From NCBI GenBank assembly GCA_018105865.1, contig CM030872.1, forward strand, positions 9,274,516 to 9,338,515: a stretch of 64,000 nucleotides of DNA. Reading direction: 5' to 3'. Origin of the DNA: Metaphire vulgaris. Its lineage: Eukaryota; Annelida; Clitellata; Crassiclitellata; Megascolecidae. Position numbers and translations under genes: made by a program. The notes under the pieces are model-generated. The model was given only the letters and a program-made list of their open reading frames with translations, ran no database searches and was not told the DNA's origin. Below, piece by piece: positions 23,532-30,100 of this stretch (position 1 is the first letter of the stretch; each line of letters opens with the position of its first letter).

Positions 23532-24583
23532 CTCTAGCCACTGTATAGTCCCTTAGACAAGTTGTCTGTGAGGAAGGCAATGATAAGCCACTTCATTCAT
23601 CTCATCACCAGGTGGCCATAACCCAGTTGGACCTACCTTAGGACAGATAACTTCTCATAGAACCTAATATCATCATCATCATCATCATCATCATCATTGG
23701 CAAGCTCACTGACGGAGCGTAGCCTTTTCCACTAAACATTTCCAAGAATCTCTGTTTTGAGCCGTTTTCCAGGCAGTGAAAAGTCCAACGTTACACAAAG
23801 CCAAGTCAGATCAAATCGTTCTGGCCCAGGTAGTTTTTGGGCGACCAACTGGTCTTTTCCATGATTTTCGGGGGCCTTTAATGACTTTTAATAAGAGGCA
23901 ATAAAAATGTAATTTGTTTTATGGCATCTAAAGAAGATCTAAAGGAAGACCAAAAAGACGATGGGTGGACGAGGATGTGAACATGGCAGGGCTGGATCTC
24001 AACGGAAAAACTGACGGAAGACACCGAATGACCTTGGAAGAAATAGCAGAGGACTTGGGAGAGATGTCATGGAGAAGTCAATAGCTGGACACAGCTGAAG
24101 GACGAAGACCTGACCTGACCTGATACAAGTGCTACTGTAACATATTTGATTCCAGTGGCGGTTCCACCATGTTGATGACTGGGGGTGCATCCCCCACCAG
24201 GGTTCCGGATGACCTTTTTTTGCTTGCCAACCTATTTAGCGGTGAGTTTTTTTTAAAATTTAGTGAAAAGTACTGCAAATGACTTTCTTTTTTTGCTTGT
24301 CAGCCTTTTTGGCAAGGTTTATATGAACATTTAGTGGGCAAAACACTAAGAATGACCTTTTTTCTTTTCTTTTTCTTCTTCACTTTGCACTCCCCACCCC
24401 CCACACCAACTTCCCATAGTTTTTTTCATCCCCCACCAAGAATTCCTGGAACCGCAACTGTTTTATTCCATATGATGAGATAAAGTGACACAATTACGTG
24501 TTTGAAAAGTGAATGTCATTTTTTTTTAGTCCGATCTTGTCCGTGCGTATGACTCGAGCCAGGCAAGACCATTGGGGCTGTGA
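489..24583 (+). CDS. ATP8A: P4-ATPase phospholipid flippase, ATP8A class (gene 5'-partial, 24 exons seen)
   Basis: Seen: 24 exons that join in phase into about 711 residues ending in TGA. Order of domains: nucleotide-binding domain ([29 protein letters not shown]), C-terminal half of the phosphorylation domain ([19 protein letters not shown]), membrane segments corresponding to TM5-TM10 (FYKN in TM5, [10 protein letters not shown] after it), then a cytosolic tail with [10 protein letters not shown]. Known of the family: ATP8A proteins with CDC50 move phosphatidylserine to the cytosolic leaflet; the TM5 lysine takes part in lipid transport, and the G(F/Y)AFSQ motif is autoinhibitory. The actuator domain, TM1-4 and DKTGT lie upstream of the window. 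Exons: 489-555, 1225-1339, 3392-3474, 3654-3773, 4586-4669, 5586-5725, 6759-6806, 8278-8368, 9151-9215, 10687-10779, 11988-12176, 13434-13511, 14549-14659, 15820-15894, 16796-16918, 17750-17828, 18195-18256, 18951-19007, 19984-20091, 20775-20863, 21250-21348, 22109-22170, 23391-23434, 24530-24583. Odd: a one-base deletion in the fifth exon and a GC-AG intron before the last exon. Paralogue 8A1 versus 8A2 cannot be assigned. Confidence 0.95.
946..1018. repeat. (ATT)n microsatellite
   Basis: About 24 ATT units, 207 bp upstream of a flippase exon. Confidence 0.98.
1225..1339 (+). CDS. ATP8A: ATP8A exon b
   Basis: Acceptor ttctag, donor gtaaga. Reads [10 protein letters not shown] and YQASSP, the family stretch just before the DEGALV motif. 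Ends one base into a codon, which the next exon completes as Asp. Confidence 0.92.
1943..2313. repeat. 16-bp minisatellite, about 23 units
   Basis: Tandem units of TTTGATACACACTCAG with TTT/TGT/TAT variation at one position, inside the intron between flippase exons b and c. Confidence 0.97.
2314..2760. repeat. Scrambled continuation of the 16-bp minisatellite
   Basis: Fragments of the 16-bp unit alternate irregularly with words that also occur, in order, in the unique sequence at 2760-3000 (for example gacaagttttaaact and tgtcactata). It looks like a blend of two sequences rather than ordinary decay. Confidence 0.6.
3180..3253. repeat. (AAT)n microsatellite
   Basis: About 24 units, intronic. 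Confidence 0.98.
3392..3474 (+). CDS. ATP8A: ATP8A exon c (SPDEGALV motif)
   Basis: Acceptor cttgtag, donor gtcagt. Reads [10 protein letters not shown]; Arg replaces the usual Gly of DEGALV. Ends in phase 0. Confidence 0.9.
3654..3773 (+). CDS. ATP8A: ATP8A exon d (nucleotide-binding domain)
   Basis: Acceptor attgcag, donor gtaaga. Forty codons with [13 protein letters not shown] and the ATP-site TKGA. Phase 0 at both ends. Confidence 0.95.
4156..4479. mobile_element. Possible hAT-type MITE
   Basis: Ends CAGGTCTGTAGGAAG and (inverted) CAGGCACATCAGAAC are weak inverted repeats; flanks caattaat and taattaat agree at 7 of 8 bases. Inside are the TGACAAGCAAAAAAGG-type words (inverted) shared with other hAT-like elements of this window. 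Confidence 0.5.
4586..4669 (+). CDS. ATP8A: ATP8A exon e, frameshifted by one base
   Basis: Acceptor tcatag, donor gtaaat. The first part reads [12 protein letters not shown], continuing TKGA as in the family ([11 protein letters not shown]). From about 4622 that frame hits TGA, while the next frame over reads [15 protein letters not shown] and joins the following exon correctly. The exon is 84 bp where the flanking phases require 85. A single missing base, probably an A near 4620-4622 in the codon for the family's Lys, explains both facts. Sequencing error, allele or true lesion cannot be told apart here. Confidence 0.88.
4828..4971. repeat. 42-bp minisatellite, about 3.5 units
   Basis: Units of tacctactcatttacattacatttacaagaacatacagtatg type. 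A related stretch in inverse orientation sits at about 6272-6305. Confidence 0.9.
5586..5725 (+). CDS. ATP8A: ATP8A exon f
   Basis: Acceptor tttcatag, donor gtagag. Reads [12 protein letters not shown] followed by a charged helical stretch ending AAEIIEK. Back in the family frame after the lesion in the previous exon. Confidence 0.95.
6385..6672 (-). mobile_element. tRNA-derived SINE
   Basis: On the minus strand the element starts near 6672 with an A-box-like TTAGCAGAGTGGTAACAGCG and a B-box-like GGGTTAGATCCC, a spacing typical of tRNA-derived SINEs, followed by a tRNA-unrelated body. Intronic. Confidence 0.65.
6759..6806 (+). CDS. ATP8A: ATP8A exon g (16 codons)
   Basis: Acceptor acccatag, donor gttagt. 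Reads [16 protein letters not shown], one of the most conserved P4-ATPase stretches. Too short to appear as an open frame of its own. Confidence 0.95.
6890..7240 (-). mobile_element. LINE 3' fragment, RTE-like C-terminus
   Basis: Shares with 9305-9560 a block containing ggtgctctgtcc, gacaggttcc-type words and ctagtacttctattagtagg. Inverse translation resembles the degenerate C-terminal tail (GRPRTS-like) of RTE-type reverse transcriptases. No intact frame. Confidence 0.5.
7241..7860. repeat. Unclassified interspersed repeat, two to three tandem partial copies
   Basis: The block attcgtttcatcactcttct ... gcatatctatagcc ... cttatctcttgatcga occurs at 7250-7480 and again at 7500-7780, with a third start at about 7785. 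Relatives lie at 37000-37110, 58385-58700 and 62225-62390. No coding capacity recognised. Confidence 0.7.
7867..8217 (+). mobile_element. tRNA-derived SINE with (ATC)n tail
   Basis: Head ggggtgcagtgg and B-box-like GGTTGGAATCT; the body contains gtctgtgaagaacat and ends at (ATC)n 8158-8216. Related heads or bodies occur at 14157-14366, 23527-23697, 33160-33265 and 59800-59940. A piggyBac-like element (8040-8120) is embedded. Confidence 0.6.
8040..8120. mobile_element. Mini piggyBac-like MITE, copy
   Basis: 81 bp bounded by TTAACCC and GGTTAA, same size class as the 8773 copy but with a diverged interior. Confidence 0.55.
8278..8368 (+). CDS. ATP8A: ATP8A exon h (TGDKQETA motif)
   Basis: Acceptor gctatag, donor gtaatt. 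Reads GVPETIASL, then [16 protein letters not shown], the P-domain motif that contacts Mg-ATP. Confidence 0.97.
8452..8633. repeat. Intronic duplication, copy 1
   Basis: About 180 bp beginning at tttgttttaagatgtactt and ending ccacagaagttagaatgt is repeated with high identity at 10009-10180, in a later intron of the same gene. Confidence 0.9.
8773..8852. mobile_element. Mini piggyBac-like MITE, near-consensus copy
   Basis: 80 bp: TTAACCCCTTAACTG to the inverted copy CGGTTAAGGGGTTAA. The inner GGATATATC and TCCATTTTACAT blocks match the 53420 and 57358 copies. Confidence 0.8.
8997..9067. mobile_element. Mini piggyBac-like MITE, diverged copy
   Basis: 71 bp bounded by TTAACCCTTGGGC and AAAAAGGTTAA; interior diverged. 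Confidence 0.4.
9151..9215 (+). CDS. ATP8A: ATP8A exon i
   Basis: Acceptor ctgtgtcag, donor gtaagt. Reads [18 protein letters not shown], following the [12 protein letters not shown] block as in vertebrates. Confidence 0.93.
9305..9560 (-). mobile_element. LINE 3' fragment, RTE-like C-terminus
   Basis: Second copy of the fragment at 6890-7240; the inverse strand encodes [14 protein letters not shown] and [15 protein letters not shown] words with stops between. Degenerate. Confidence 0.5.
10009..10180. repeat. Intronic duplication, copy 2
   Basis: Matches 8452-8633 with a few substitutions and small indels. Confidence 0.9.
10361..10519 (-). mobile_element. hAT MITE, CAGGG-GCGATTTGT family
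   Basis: 159 bp with ends CAGGGTGAAATTTG and ATCACATCCTG, flanked by a perfect 8-bp duplication CTGCAAAC (10353-10360 and 10520-10527). Interior: alternating GTAGCAGTGGGGGG-like blocks. Same family as 25570-25746 and 57697-57858. Confidence 0.88.
10687..10779 (+). CDS. ATP8A: ATP8A exon j
   Basis: Acceptor taatag. Reads [20 protein letters not shown]. The donor is taken as gtctgt at 10780 because it keeps the next exon (TLKHALTY) in frame; the stronger-looking gtgagg five bases earlier would break it. Confidence 0.88.
10945..11023. mobile_element. Mini piggyBac-like MITE, diverged copy
   Basis: 79 bp from TTAACCCCTTGACC to AAAAAGTTAA; interior differs from consensus. Confidence 0.45.
11400..11947 (+). 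mobile_element. CR1/L2-type LINE, 3' end with (ATA)n tail
   Basis: One open frame to 11861 encodes the end of a reverse transcriptase [65 protein letters not shown]. Then a 3' UTR with GCTATGTTATAGCGCTATAG and an ataat repeat. 5'-truncated; frame still open, so relatively young. Sits in the intron before the GDGAND exon, same strand as the flippase. Confidence 0.88.
11988..12176 (+). CDS. ATP8A: ATP8A exon k (GDGxND hinge)
   Basis: Acceptor tttccag, donor gtactt. Reads [26 protein letters not shown] and [14 protein letters not shown]. The GDGAND aspartates complete the Mg-binding site of the phosphorylation domain. 63 codons, phase 0. Confidence 0.97.
12340..12600 (+). mobile_element. LINE 3' fragment
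   Basis: Contains gaagaccgaaaagatgatgg and ggacacagctggaggacgaag words shared with 23930-24125 and, inverted, 52985-53130. Translation gives GRPKR-like remnants with stops. Confidence 0.55.
12600..12850 (-). mobile_element. CR1/L2-type LINE 3' end
   Basis: Minus-strand 3' UTR (CGCTATAG ... GGCCTTAGCC) followed, moving right, by remnants of the FKVLRSERRG/WNSLP-type tail. Degenerate. Confidence 0.6.
13182..13345. repeat. Foldback-like AT-rich element
   Basis: TTTTGCAAATAG at the left and TATTTGCAAAACG at the right are inverted; both are attached to tttagttttta / aaactaaaa arrays facing each other around a GC-richer centre. Confidence 0.45.
13434..13511 (+). CDS. ATP8A: ATP8A exon l
   Basis: Acceptor catttgaag, donor gtaatc. 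Reads [14 protein letters not shown] and SDFAIAQ, directly downstream of GDGAND in all P4-ATPases. Confidence 0.95.
13599..13965 (-). repeat. ATT arrays and a LINE 3' tail
   Basis: ATT tracts at 13599-13660, 13689-13719 and 13816-13898; the last abuts the inverted LINE tail gacaatttatatagcgcaat running to about 13965, so it is the decayed retroelement tail. Confidence 0.75.
14157..14366 (+). mobile_element. SINE fragment with (ATC)n tail
   Basis: gggggtgcagtggtaggatc, then gtctaatctaaccctagcc and tgtgaggaagtcaatg, with ATC repeats at 14313-14366. Same family as 7867-8217. Confidence 0.55.
14549..14659 (+). CDS. ATP8A: ATP8A exon m (TM5)
   Basis: Acceptor cttcttag, donor gtaaca. Reads [15 protein letters not shown], then YSFYKN. 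The Lys of FYKN matches the TM5 lysine needed for lipid transport in ATP8A2. Confidence 0.95.
15280..15500 (+). mobile_element. LINE C-terminal fragment, RTE-like
   Basis: One frame reads [20 protein letters not shown] and [17 protein letters not shown], the conserved tail of RTE-type ORF2. A second, more decayed copy is at 19225-19415. Confidence 0.75.
15820..15894 (+). CDS. ATP8A: ATP8A exon n
   Basis: Acceptor gttttccag, donor gtaagt. Reads [18 protein letters not shown], the conserved loop after TM5. Confidence 0.95.
16480..16610 (+). mobile_element. LINE C-terminal fragment
   Basis: Reads [19 protein letters not shown], again the GRPRTSW tail motif, followed by stops. Confidence 0.6.
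16796..16918 (+). CDS. ATP8A: ATP8A exon o (TM6 and loop)
   Basis: Acceptor atttgtag, donor gtactt. Reads [12 protein letters not shown], then [10 protein letters not shown] and FNAK as in the family. Confidence 0.94.
17014..17250 (-). repeat. ATT array joined to LINE 3' end
   Basis: ATT repeats 17014-17063 abut gacaatttatatagcactat and then decayed LINE sequence with [13 protein letters not shown] shadow. Confidence 0.65.
17290..17700 (-). repeat. Two further LINE 3' tails with ATT arrays
   Basis: ATT at 17290-17308 followed by cttctatagcaccaattt, and ATT at 17548-17578 followed by ggcaatttatatagcgctat. Confidence 0.6.
17750..17828 (+). CDS. ATP8A: ATP8A exon p (TM7)
   Basis: Acceptor gtcttttag, donor gtttgt. 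Reads [20 protein letters not shown] long AGT repeat begins about 65 bp into the following intron. Confidence 0.92.
17893..18150. repeat. (AGT)n microsatellite, interrupted
   Basis: About 258 bp of AGT with GGT, TGT and AAT interruptions, filling most of the 366-bp intron between flippase exons p and q. Confidence 0.97.
18195..18256 (+). CDS. ATP8A: ATP8A exon q
   Basis: Acceptor gtttacag, donor gtgcgt. Reads [12 protein letters not shown], the extracytosolic loop into TM8. Confidence 0.92.
18951..19007 (+). CDS. ATP8A: ATP8A exon r (TM8)
   Basis: Acceptor ggttttcag, donor gtgagt. Reads [19 protein letters not shown], nineteen codons matching VCLKAGLETTAWT of vertebrates. Confidence 0.94.
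19225..19415 (+). mobile_element. LINE C-terminal fragment, RTE-like
   Basis: Nucleotide relative of 15280-15500 (gaactcatccagacccatcg, aacccaataggg), frame broken. Confidence 0.6.
19622..19903 (+). mobile_element. RTE-like LINE 3' end with (GAT)n tail
   Basis: Reads [33 protein letters not shown] and a stop, then GAT repeats 19833-19903. C-terminal motif plus a repeat tail is typical of RTE-clade elements. Confidence 0.75.
19984..20091 (+). CDS. ATP8A: ATP8A exon s (TM9)
   Basis: Acceptor gtattgcag, donor gtaaga. Reads [19 protein letters not shown], then LAPDMVGM. Confidence 0.95.
20465..20548. mobile_element. Mini piggyBac-like MITE, diverged copy
   Basis: 84 bp, TTAACCCTATAG to CAAAGGGTTAA; interior diverged. 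Confidence 0.45.
20775..20863 (+). CDS. ATP8A: ATP8A exon t (TM10)
   Basis: Acceptor cttttgtag, donor gtaagt. Reads [15 protein letters not shown] and VVQMA. Confidence 0.94.
21030..21178 (+). mobile_element. CR1/L2-type LINE 3' tail
   Basis: aagcgcccttgacaagcctg ... gtgctatataaatcatc followed by (CTAA)n. Confidence 0.55.
21250..21348 (+). CDS. ATP8A: ATP8A exon u (cytosolic tail)
   Basis: Acceptor tcttcag, donor gtgaat. Reads [12 protein letters not shown], matching the EEVQELE helix after TM10. Confidence 0.9.
21685..21865. mobile_element. hAT MITE, CAGTGTTTTATCCAG family
   Basis: 181 bp; ends CAGTGTTTTATCCAGACTCC and (inverted) AGTGTTTTATACAGGCCTG; perfect 8-bp duplication TCTGTATG at 21677-21684 and 21866-21873. 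Interior carries GGGGGGAAAT blocks. Sister copy in opposite orientation at 26087-26269. Confidence 0.88.
22109..22170 (+). CDS. ATP8A: ATP8A exon v (cytosolic tail)
   Basis: Acceptor tgtcacag, donor gtaagt. Reads [19 protein letters not shown]; little conserved, but phase fits on both sides. Confidence 0.8.
22376..22733. mobile_element. hAT-like MITE, CAGTGGTGTAGC family
   Basis: Ends CAGTGGTGTAGCCAAGG and (inverted) CAGTGTGGTGTAGCAATG. Interior has an AAATAATA-rich array (22481-22550) and gacgactttttttgtttgtcagg. No clear target duplication. Confidence 0.7.
22987..23284. mobile_element. hAT MITE, CAGTGGCGGTTCCA family
   Basis: 298 bp; ends CAGTGGCAGTTCCAGG and (inverted) CAGTGGCGGTTCCACG; perfect 8-bp duplication TTCTTCAC at 22979-22986 and 23285-23292. 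Contains three aaaataggtt...caagcaaaa words. Confidence 0.9.
23391..23434 (+). CDS. ATP8A: ATP8A exon w (autoinhibitory motif)
   Basis: Acceptor ctgttttag. Reads [14 protein letters not shown]. The donor is gcaagt, a consensus GC-type donor, and splicing there keeps the frame into the last exon. Confidence 0.93.
23485..23528. repeat. (TA)n tract
   Basis: About 22 TA units in the intron before the last flippase exon. Confidence 0.97.
23527..23697 (+). mobile_element. SINE fragment with (ATC)n tail
   Basis: ctctagccactgtatagtcc, cttagacaagttgtctgtga, ggaaggcaatgataagccac and an ATC tail; same family as 7867-8217. Confidence 0.5.
23930..24125 (+). mobile_element. LINE 3' fragment
   Basis: [22 protein letters not shown] frame, then ACCTTGGAAGAAATAGCAGA; repeated at 12340-12600 and inverted at 52985-53130 and 53276-53376. 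Confidence 0.65.
24153..24460. mobile_element. hAT MITE, CAGTGGCGGTTCCA family
   Basis: 308 bp; ends CAGTGGCGGTTCCACC and (inverted) CAGTTGCGGTTCCAGG; flanks TTTGATTC and TTTTATTC differ at one base. It ends 69 bp before the last flippase exon. Confidence 0.85.
24530..24583 (+). CDS. ATP8A: ATP8A last coding exon
   Basis: Acceptor tttttttag. Reads [17 protein letters not shown] and stops at TGA, matching the (E)VIRAYDTT C-terminus of vertebrate ATP8A. No AATAAA is evident close downstream. Confidence 0.93.
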   Translation, partial: SDLVRAYDSSQARPLGL

Positions 24584-25016
24584 TGAAATCTGACTGTGAT
24601 TCAACTGTGCCTTTAAAGTTTTATGTATTCTTTGACTTTTTTTTGTAATGGAGCATTGTGTCAACAGAAGTTTTACTTCTATAATATCCTACCTAGTTCT
24701 ATATCCCATCTAGTTGTGCCAAAATAGGACAGACTGTTATGATGTTTCTTGTGTTTGCCAATGGCAGTTGTAAAAATAGTATTGTTGTTGAGAAAAATAT
24801 ACCGGTAGGCCCACTGCACTTGTAAATCTGTGATATATTCAGTTGGGAAAGCCCAGTGCAAGAGATTTATATTCAATGTTAAACAATGTGTTTATATCTG
24901 TGGATACAGCTGTACTAGTTGAATTCTATAAAATTGTTATATTCAATGTTTGTTTTGTCTATGTAACAAGAGTAAATTAATCATATTTGGGCACCGAGTA
25001 CATTATGAGCAAAGGT

Positions 25017-25170
25017 CAGGGATATTTCTAGGACTGTGAATTTGGGGGGGGGGGATGTGTCAGAGATAATTAGTATGCGTTTTGTATGCATACCATTGTC
25101 ACATTAGCAAATGTACGGGGTGTCTACCTCAAATTGGGGGGGGGTGTTAGGGGGTGTAAAAATATCCCTG
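25017..25170. mobile_element. hAT-like MITE, CAGGGATATTT family
   Basis: 154 bp; ends CAGGGATATTTCTAGG and (inverted) CAGGGATATTTTTAC; flanks GCAAAGGT and GCAAAGGG agree at 7 of 8. A partial relative sits near 53190-53278. Confidence 0.8.
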
Positions 25171-25569
25171 GCAAAGGGGCTGCCATAGAAGGCAGTTCAA
25201 GGACATGTAACAAAGTTTTTATTATGCTATCTATTAAACGTTTCATTTCACTCAGAAGTTACTTTCTTGGCGCTATGTGTGCAATATGTTTCCAGCTTTG
25301 TTGTTACTTGCAATATCTACCAGTTACTAATATGTATTATTGTATAGACAGTTGAGTGCTATATTTGACAAGTCTGATTAACTACTGATCTGTAGTGAAT
25401 TGACCATAAATACTACAGATTGTGGACATGTCCTCACCATCTTTCAACTGAGTTTCTATGGGAAAAAGCCTTAAGATTTTAACATTTGTCATTTGGACAA
25501 TTACTTATATGCAAATACAGTATACAATATCCAGGCCTTGGGGACGGGCAGAGCGGAGAGAGTTACAAC

Positions 25570-25746
25570 CAGGGCGCGATTTGTAGGGGAAGGGGGGGGG
25601 GTCCCCCCACTGCCCAACTGCATCTCCCCTACTGCTACATCCCCCACCACTGCATCCCCCCACTGCTACACTTCCCCAACAACTACATCCCCCTCAAGCT
25701 CGACATATCCCCCCCCCCACTGCTCCAGGTCACAAATCACACCCTG
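25570..25746 (+). mobile_element. hAT MITE, CAGGG-GCGATTTGT family
   Basis: 177 bp; CAGGGCGCGATTTGTAGGGG to ACAAATCACACCCTG; perfect 8-bp duplication GTTACAAC at 25562-25569 and 25747-25754. Confidence 0.92.
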
Positions 25747-25749
25747 GTT

Positions 25750-25815
25750 ACAACAGTGGTTTTCACTTGGGTTTACTTAGCCTCCTAAACCACTGAAAAT
25801 CACATTAACATTTTA
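25750..25815 (+). mobile_element. CR1-type LINE 3'-UTR fragment
   Basis: gtggttttcacttgggttta, then cttagcctcctaaaccactg and aatcac, matching the 3' end of the LINE at 39950-40905. Confidence 0.65.
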
Positions 25816-26026
25816 CGGGCAGCTGCCCGGAGCACCCCGCTGAATAGAGACTTTCCAATTTTAATTTTTCAAATGTTTTAAGTATTTTCTGGTTGCAGTT
25901 ATCAATGGCTCGCGAAAGAGGACTCTCGAGACAGACTCATTAAGACATATTTGCGTCGTGGGTTCACTATTTAGACTCCCCATCTCGTAACTATGACATT
26001 AGGTCGCGTCGATGGGTCTACAGACG

Positions 26027-26398
26027 CAGTGGCGTAGCGAGGCAATTAAAGTGTCACCTCCAAAATTTCCTGAGAAAACCTTATAACAGTGTTTTATACA
26101 GGCCTGTTAGGAGGGGAGATTCCCCCCAACCTCAAAATTCTCCAAAAATCCCAGCACTTACACACATTTTACATTGAACTGTGTCTTTTCCCCTCCAACC
26201 AAGTCGATTCCCCCTCCCCGAAAGCCTCAATCCCCCTTCCCAAAGGCCTGGAGTCTGGATAAAATACTGCCTTATAAACTTCCCCGAATTTCCTGACAAG
26301 AAAAAAACGTTATCAAAATTCAAAAATCTCGAAAATGCTGCCCCTAGAGCCAGTGACGCCCGGGGCGGTATAACCCCATTCCCCTGGCTACGCCACTG
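26027..26398. mobile_element. hAT-like MITE interrupted by a younger MITE
   Basis: Ends CAGTGGCGTAGCGAGG and (inverted) CAGTGGCGTAGCCAGG. The element at 26087-26269 lies inside with its own target duplication, so it inserted later. Confidence 0.8.
26087..26269. mobile_element. hAT MITE, CAGTGTTTTATCCAG family (nested)
   Basis: 183 bp; perfect 8-bp duplication CCTTATAA at 26079-26086 and 26270-26277; sequence is the inverse of 21685-21865. Confidence 0.92.
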
Positions 26399-26559
26399 TA
26401 CAGTACAGACGAACCCCAACACCCAAAACCGACTCAAAACAAACCGGTCTCAAAACCTTGTTCTCTATTGCTTCTAATGTATGTCAAAATCGGACCGACA
26501 TTGGCTTTGCCCCGCAGTTCAAGAAAATTCTTAAGCCTATTCGTGTTAGTTTGTGTCAT

Positions 26560-27110
26560 ATATCCATTTTCCAGACGAATTTGCCCAAAATTTTTGGTGC
26601 AAAGGCATCAGTAGGAGGCCCCCTACAATTCTAATGCGATATATGAGCGAATTTCGGACATGAATTTTTCGTCAAATTTCTCAAAATTTCGTGATGGTTA
26701 GTAAGTCTACGGTTTTTTTGTCGTAAAAATTTTGTGTCCTCCGATTCTCTTGAAACTCACACCAGTTGAAGCTCAGTCGATGCCTATTAGGGATCTGCAG
26801 TTAGATTTTTGATATCTGTGGGGGGCCTACGATTTTTTGCTAACTTTTGTCGAGTTTCTGTCATCGAAGTAAGGCTAATATGCGTATAGGTTTTAATAGA
26901 AAAATCGACATTTTCCAGACGAATTTGCCCAAACTGTTGGGTGCAAAGGCATCAGTAGGAGGCCCCCTACAATTCTAATACGATACATGAGCGAATTTCG
27001 CACATGAATTTTTCGTCAAATTTATCCGTAGGAGGCCCCCTACAATTCTAATACGATACATGACCGTCAAATTTATCAAAATTTCGCGATTTCGTGTTGA
27101 AAATCTATAA
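26560..27110. repeat. Diverged left flank units of the satellite
   Basis: Contains gcaaaggcatcagtaggagg twice, tgaagctcagtcgatgcct, and gatatct in the same order as the satellite unit but with many differences. Related to the right flank at 30935-31300. Confidence 0.75.
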
Positions 27111-30100
27111 AATGTATAGCCACCATTATTATATTTTGCAATATAGACACATCAATAGGGTGGAAAGTGACGGATTTTTCTACTCCACTGACACCACTGC
27201 AAGGTGTTTGAAGGTTCTAAAGATAAATTTGGGCGAAATATCGACATGAATTTTTGGGTCGCCCAAAAAAAACCATGGTTTTTTTTCGAAATTTGAGCGA
27301 AAATTTGTGGTGTCGTAGGGCTTTCATATTTGCACCGATTGAAGCCCAGTCGATGCCTACCAGGAGTCTGGACCCACATTTTGGATATCTATCAGATATC
27401 TGACTGCTTTAAAGGTTTGAAAATCTATAAAATGTATAGCCACCATTATTATATTTTGCAATATAGACACATCAATAGGGTGGAAAGTGACGGATTTTTC
27501 TACTCCACTGACACCACTGCAAGGTGTTTGAAGGTTCTAAAGATAAATTTGGGCGAAATATCGACATGAATTTTTGGTCGCCCAAAAAAACCATGGACTA
27601 TAGTCCATGGTTTTTTCGAAATTTGAGCGAAAATTTGTGGTGTCGTAGGGCTTTCATATTTGCACCGATTGAAGCCCAGTCGATGCCTACCAGGAGTCTG
27701 GACCCACATTTTGGATATCTATCAGATATCTGACTGCTTTAAAGGTTTGAAAATCTATAAAATGTATAGCCACCATTATTATATTTTGCAATATAGACAC
27801 ATCAATAGGGTGGAAAGTGACGGATTTTTCTACTCCACTGACACCACTGCAAGGTGTTTGAAGGTTCTAAAGATAAATTTGGGCGAAATATCGACATGAA
27901 TTTTTGTCGCCCAAAAAAACCATGGACTATAGTCCATGGTTTTTTTCGAAATTTGAGCGAAAATTTGTGGTGTCGTAGGGCTTTCATATTTGCACCGATT
28001 GAAGCCCAGTCGATGCCTACCAGGAGTCTGGACCCACATTTTGGATATCTATCAGATATCTGACTGCTTTAAAGGTTTGAAAATCTATAAAATGTATAGC
28101 CACCATTATTATATTTTGCAATATAGACACATCAATAGGGTGGAAAGTGACGGATTTTTCTACTCCACTGACATCACTGCAAGGTGTTTGAAGGTTCTAA
28201 AGATAAATTTGGGCGAAATATCGACATGAATTTTTGGTCGCCCAAAAAAACCATGGACTATAGTCCATGGTTTTTTTCGAAATTTGAGCGAAAATTTGTG
28301 GTGTCGTAGGGCTTTCATATTTGCACCGATTGAAGCCCAGTCGATGCCTACCAGGAGTCTGGACCCACATTTTGGATATCTATCAGATATCTGACTGCTT
28401 TAAAGGTTTGAAAATCTATAAAATGTATAGCCACCATTATTATATTTTGCAATATAGACACATCAATAGGGTGGAAAGTGACGGATTTTTCTACTCCACT
28501 GACACCACTGCAAGGTGTTTGAAGGTTCTAAAGATAAATTTGGGCGAAATATCGACATGAATTTTTGTCGTCGCCCAAAAAACCATGGACTATAGTCCAT
28601 GGTTTTTTCGAAATTTGAGCGAAAATTTGTGGTGTCGTAGGGCTTTCATATTTGCACCGATTGAAGCCCAGTCGATGCCTACCAGGAGTCTGGACCCACA
28701 TTTTGGATATCTATCAGATATCTGACTGCTTTAAAGGTTTGAAAATCTATAAAATGTATAGCCACCATTATTATATTTTGCAATATAGACACATCAATAG
28801 GGTGGAAAGTGACGGATTTTTCTACTCCACTGACACCACTGCAAGGTGTTTGAAGGTTCTAAAGATAAATTTGGGCGAAATATCGACATGAATTTTTGGT
28901 CGCCCAAAAAAACCATGGACTATAGTCCATGGTTTTTTTCGAAAATTTGAGCGAAAATTTGTGGTGTCGTAGGGCTTTCATATTTGCACCGATTGAAGCC
29001 CAGTCGATGCCTACCAGGAGTCTGGACCCACATTTTGGATATCTATCAGATATCTGACTGCTTTAAAGGTTTGAAAATCTATAAAATGTATAGCCACCAT
29101 TATTATATTTTGCAATATAGACACATCAATAGGGTGGAAAGTGACGGATTTTTCTACTCCACTGACATCACTGCAAGGTGTTTGAAGGTTCTAAAGATAA
29201 ATTTGGGCGAAATATCGACATGAATTTTTGTCGCCCAAAAAAACCATGGACTATAGTCCATGGTTTTTTTTCGAAATTTGAGCGAAAATTTGTGGTGTCG
29301 TAGGGCTTTCATATTTGCACCGATTGAAGCCCAGTCGATGCCTACCAGGAGTCTGGACCCACATTTTGGATATCTATCAGATATCTGACTGCTTTAAAGG
29401 TTTGAAAATCTATAAAATGTATAGCCACCATTATTATATTTTGCAATATAGACACATCAATAGGGTGGAAAGTGACGGATTTTTCTACTCCACTGACACC
29501 ACTGCAAGGTGTTTGAAGGTTCTAAAGATAAATTTGGGCGAAATATCGACATGAATTTTTGGGTCGCCCAAAAAAAACCATGGTTTATTTTCGAAATTTG
29601 AGCGAAAATTTGTGGTGTCGTAGGGCTTTCATATTTGCACCGATTGAAGCCCAGTCGATGCCTACCAGGAGTCTGGACCCACATTTTGGATATCTATCAG
29701 ATATCTGACTGCTTTAAAGGTTTGAAAATCTATAAAATGTATAGCCACCATTATTATATTTTGCAATATAGACACATCAATAGGGTGGAAAGTGACGGAT
29801 TTTTCTACTCCACTGACACCACTGCAAGGTGTTTGAAGGTTCTAAAGATAAATTTGGGCGAAATATCGACATGAAATTTTGGGTCGCCCAAAAAAAACCA
29901 TGGACTATAGTCCATGGTTTTTTTTCGAAATTTGAGCGAAAATTTGTGGTGTCGTAGGGCTTTCATATTTGCACCGATTGAAGCCCAGTCGATGCCTACC
30001 AGGAGTCTGGACCCACATTTTGGATATCTATCAGATATCTGACTGCTTTAAAGGTTTGAAAATCTATAAAATGTATAGCCACCATTATTATATTTTGCAA

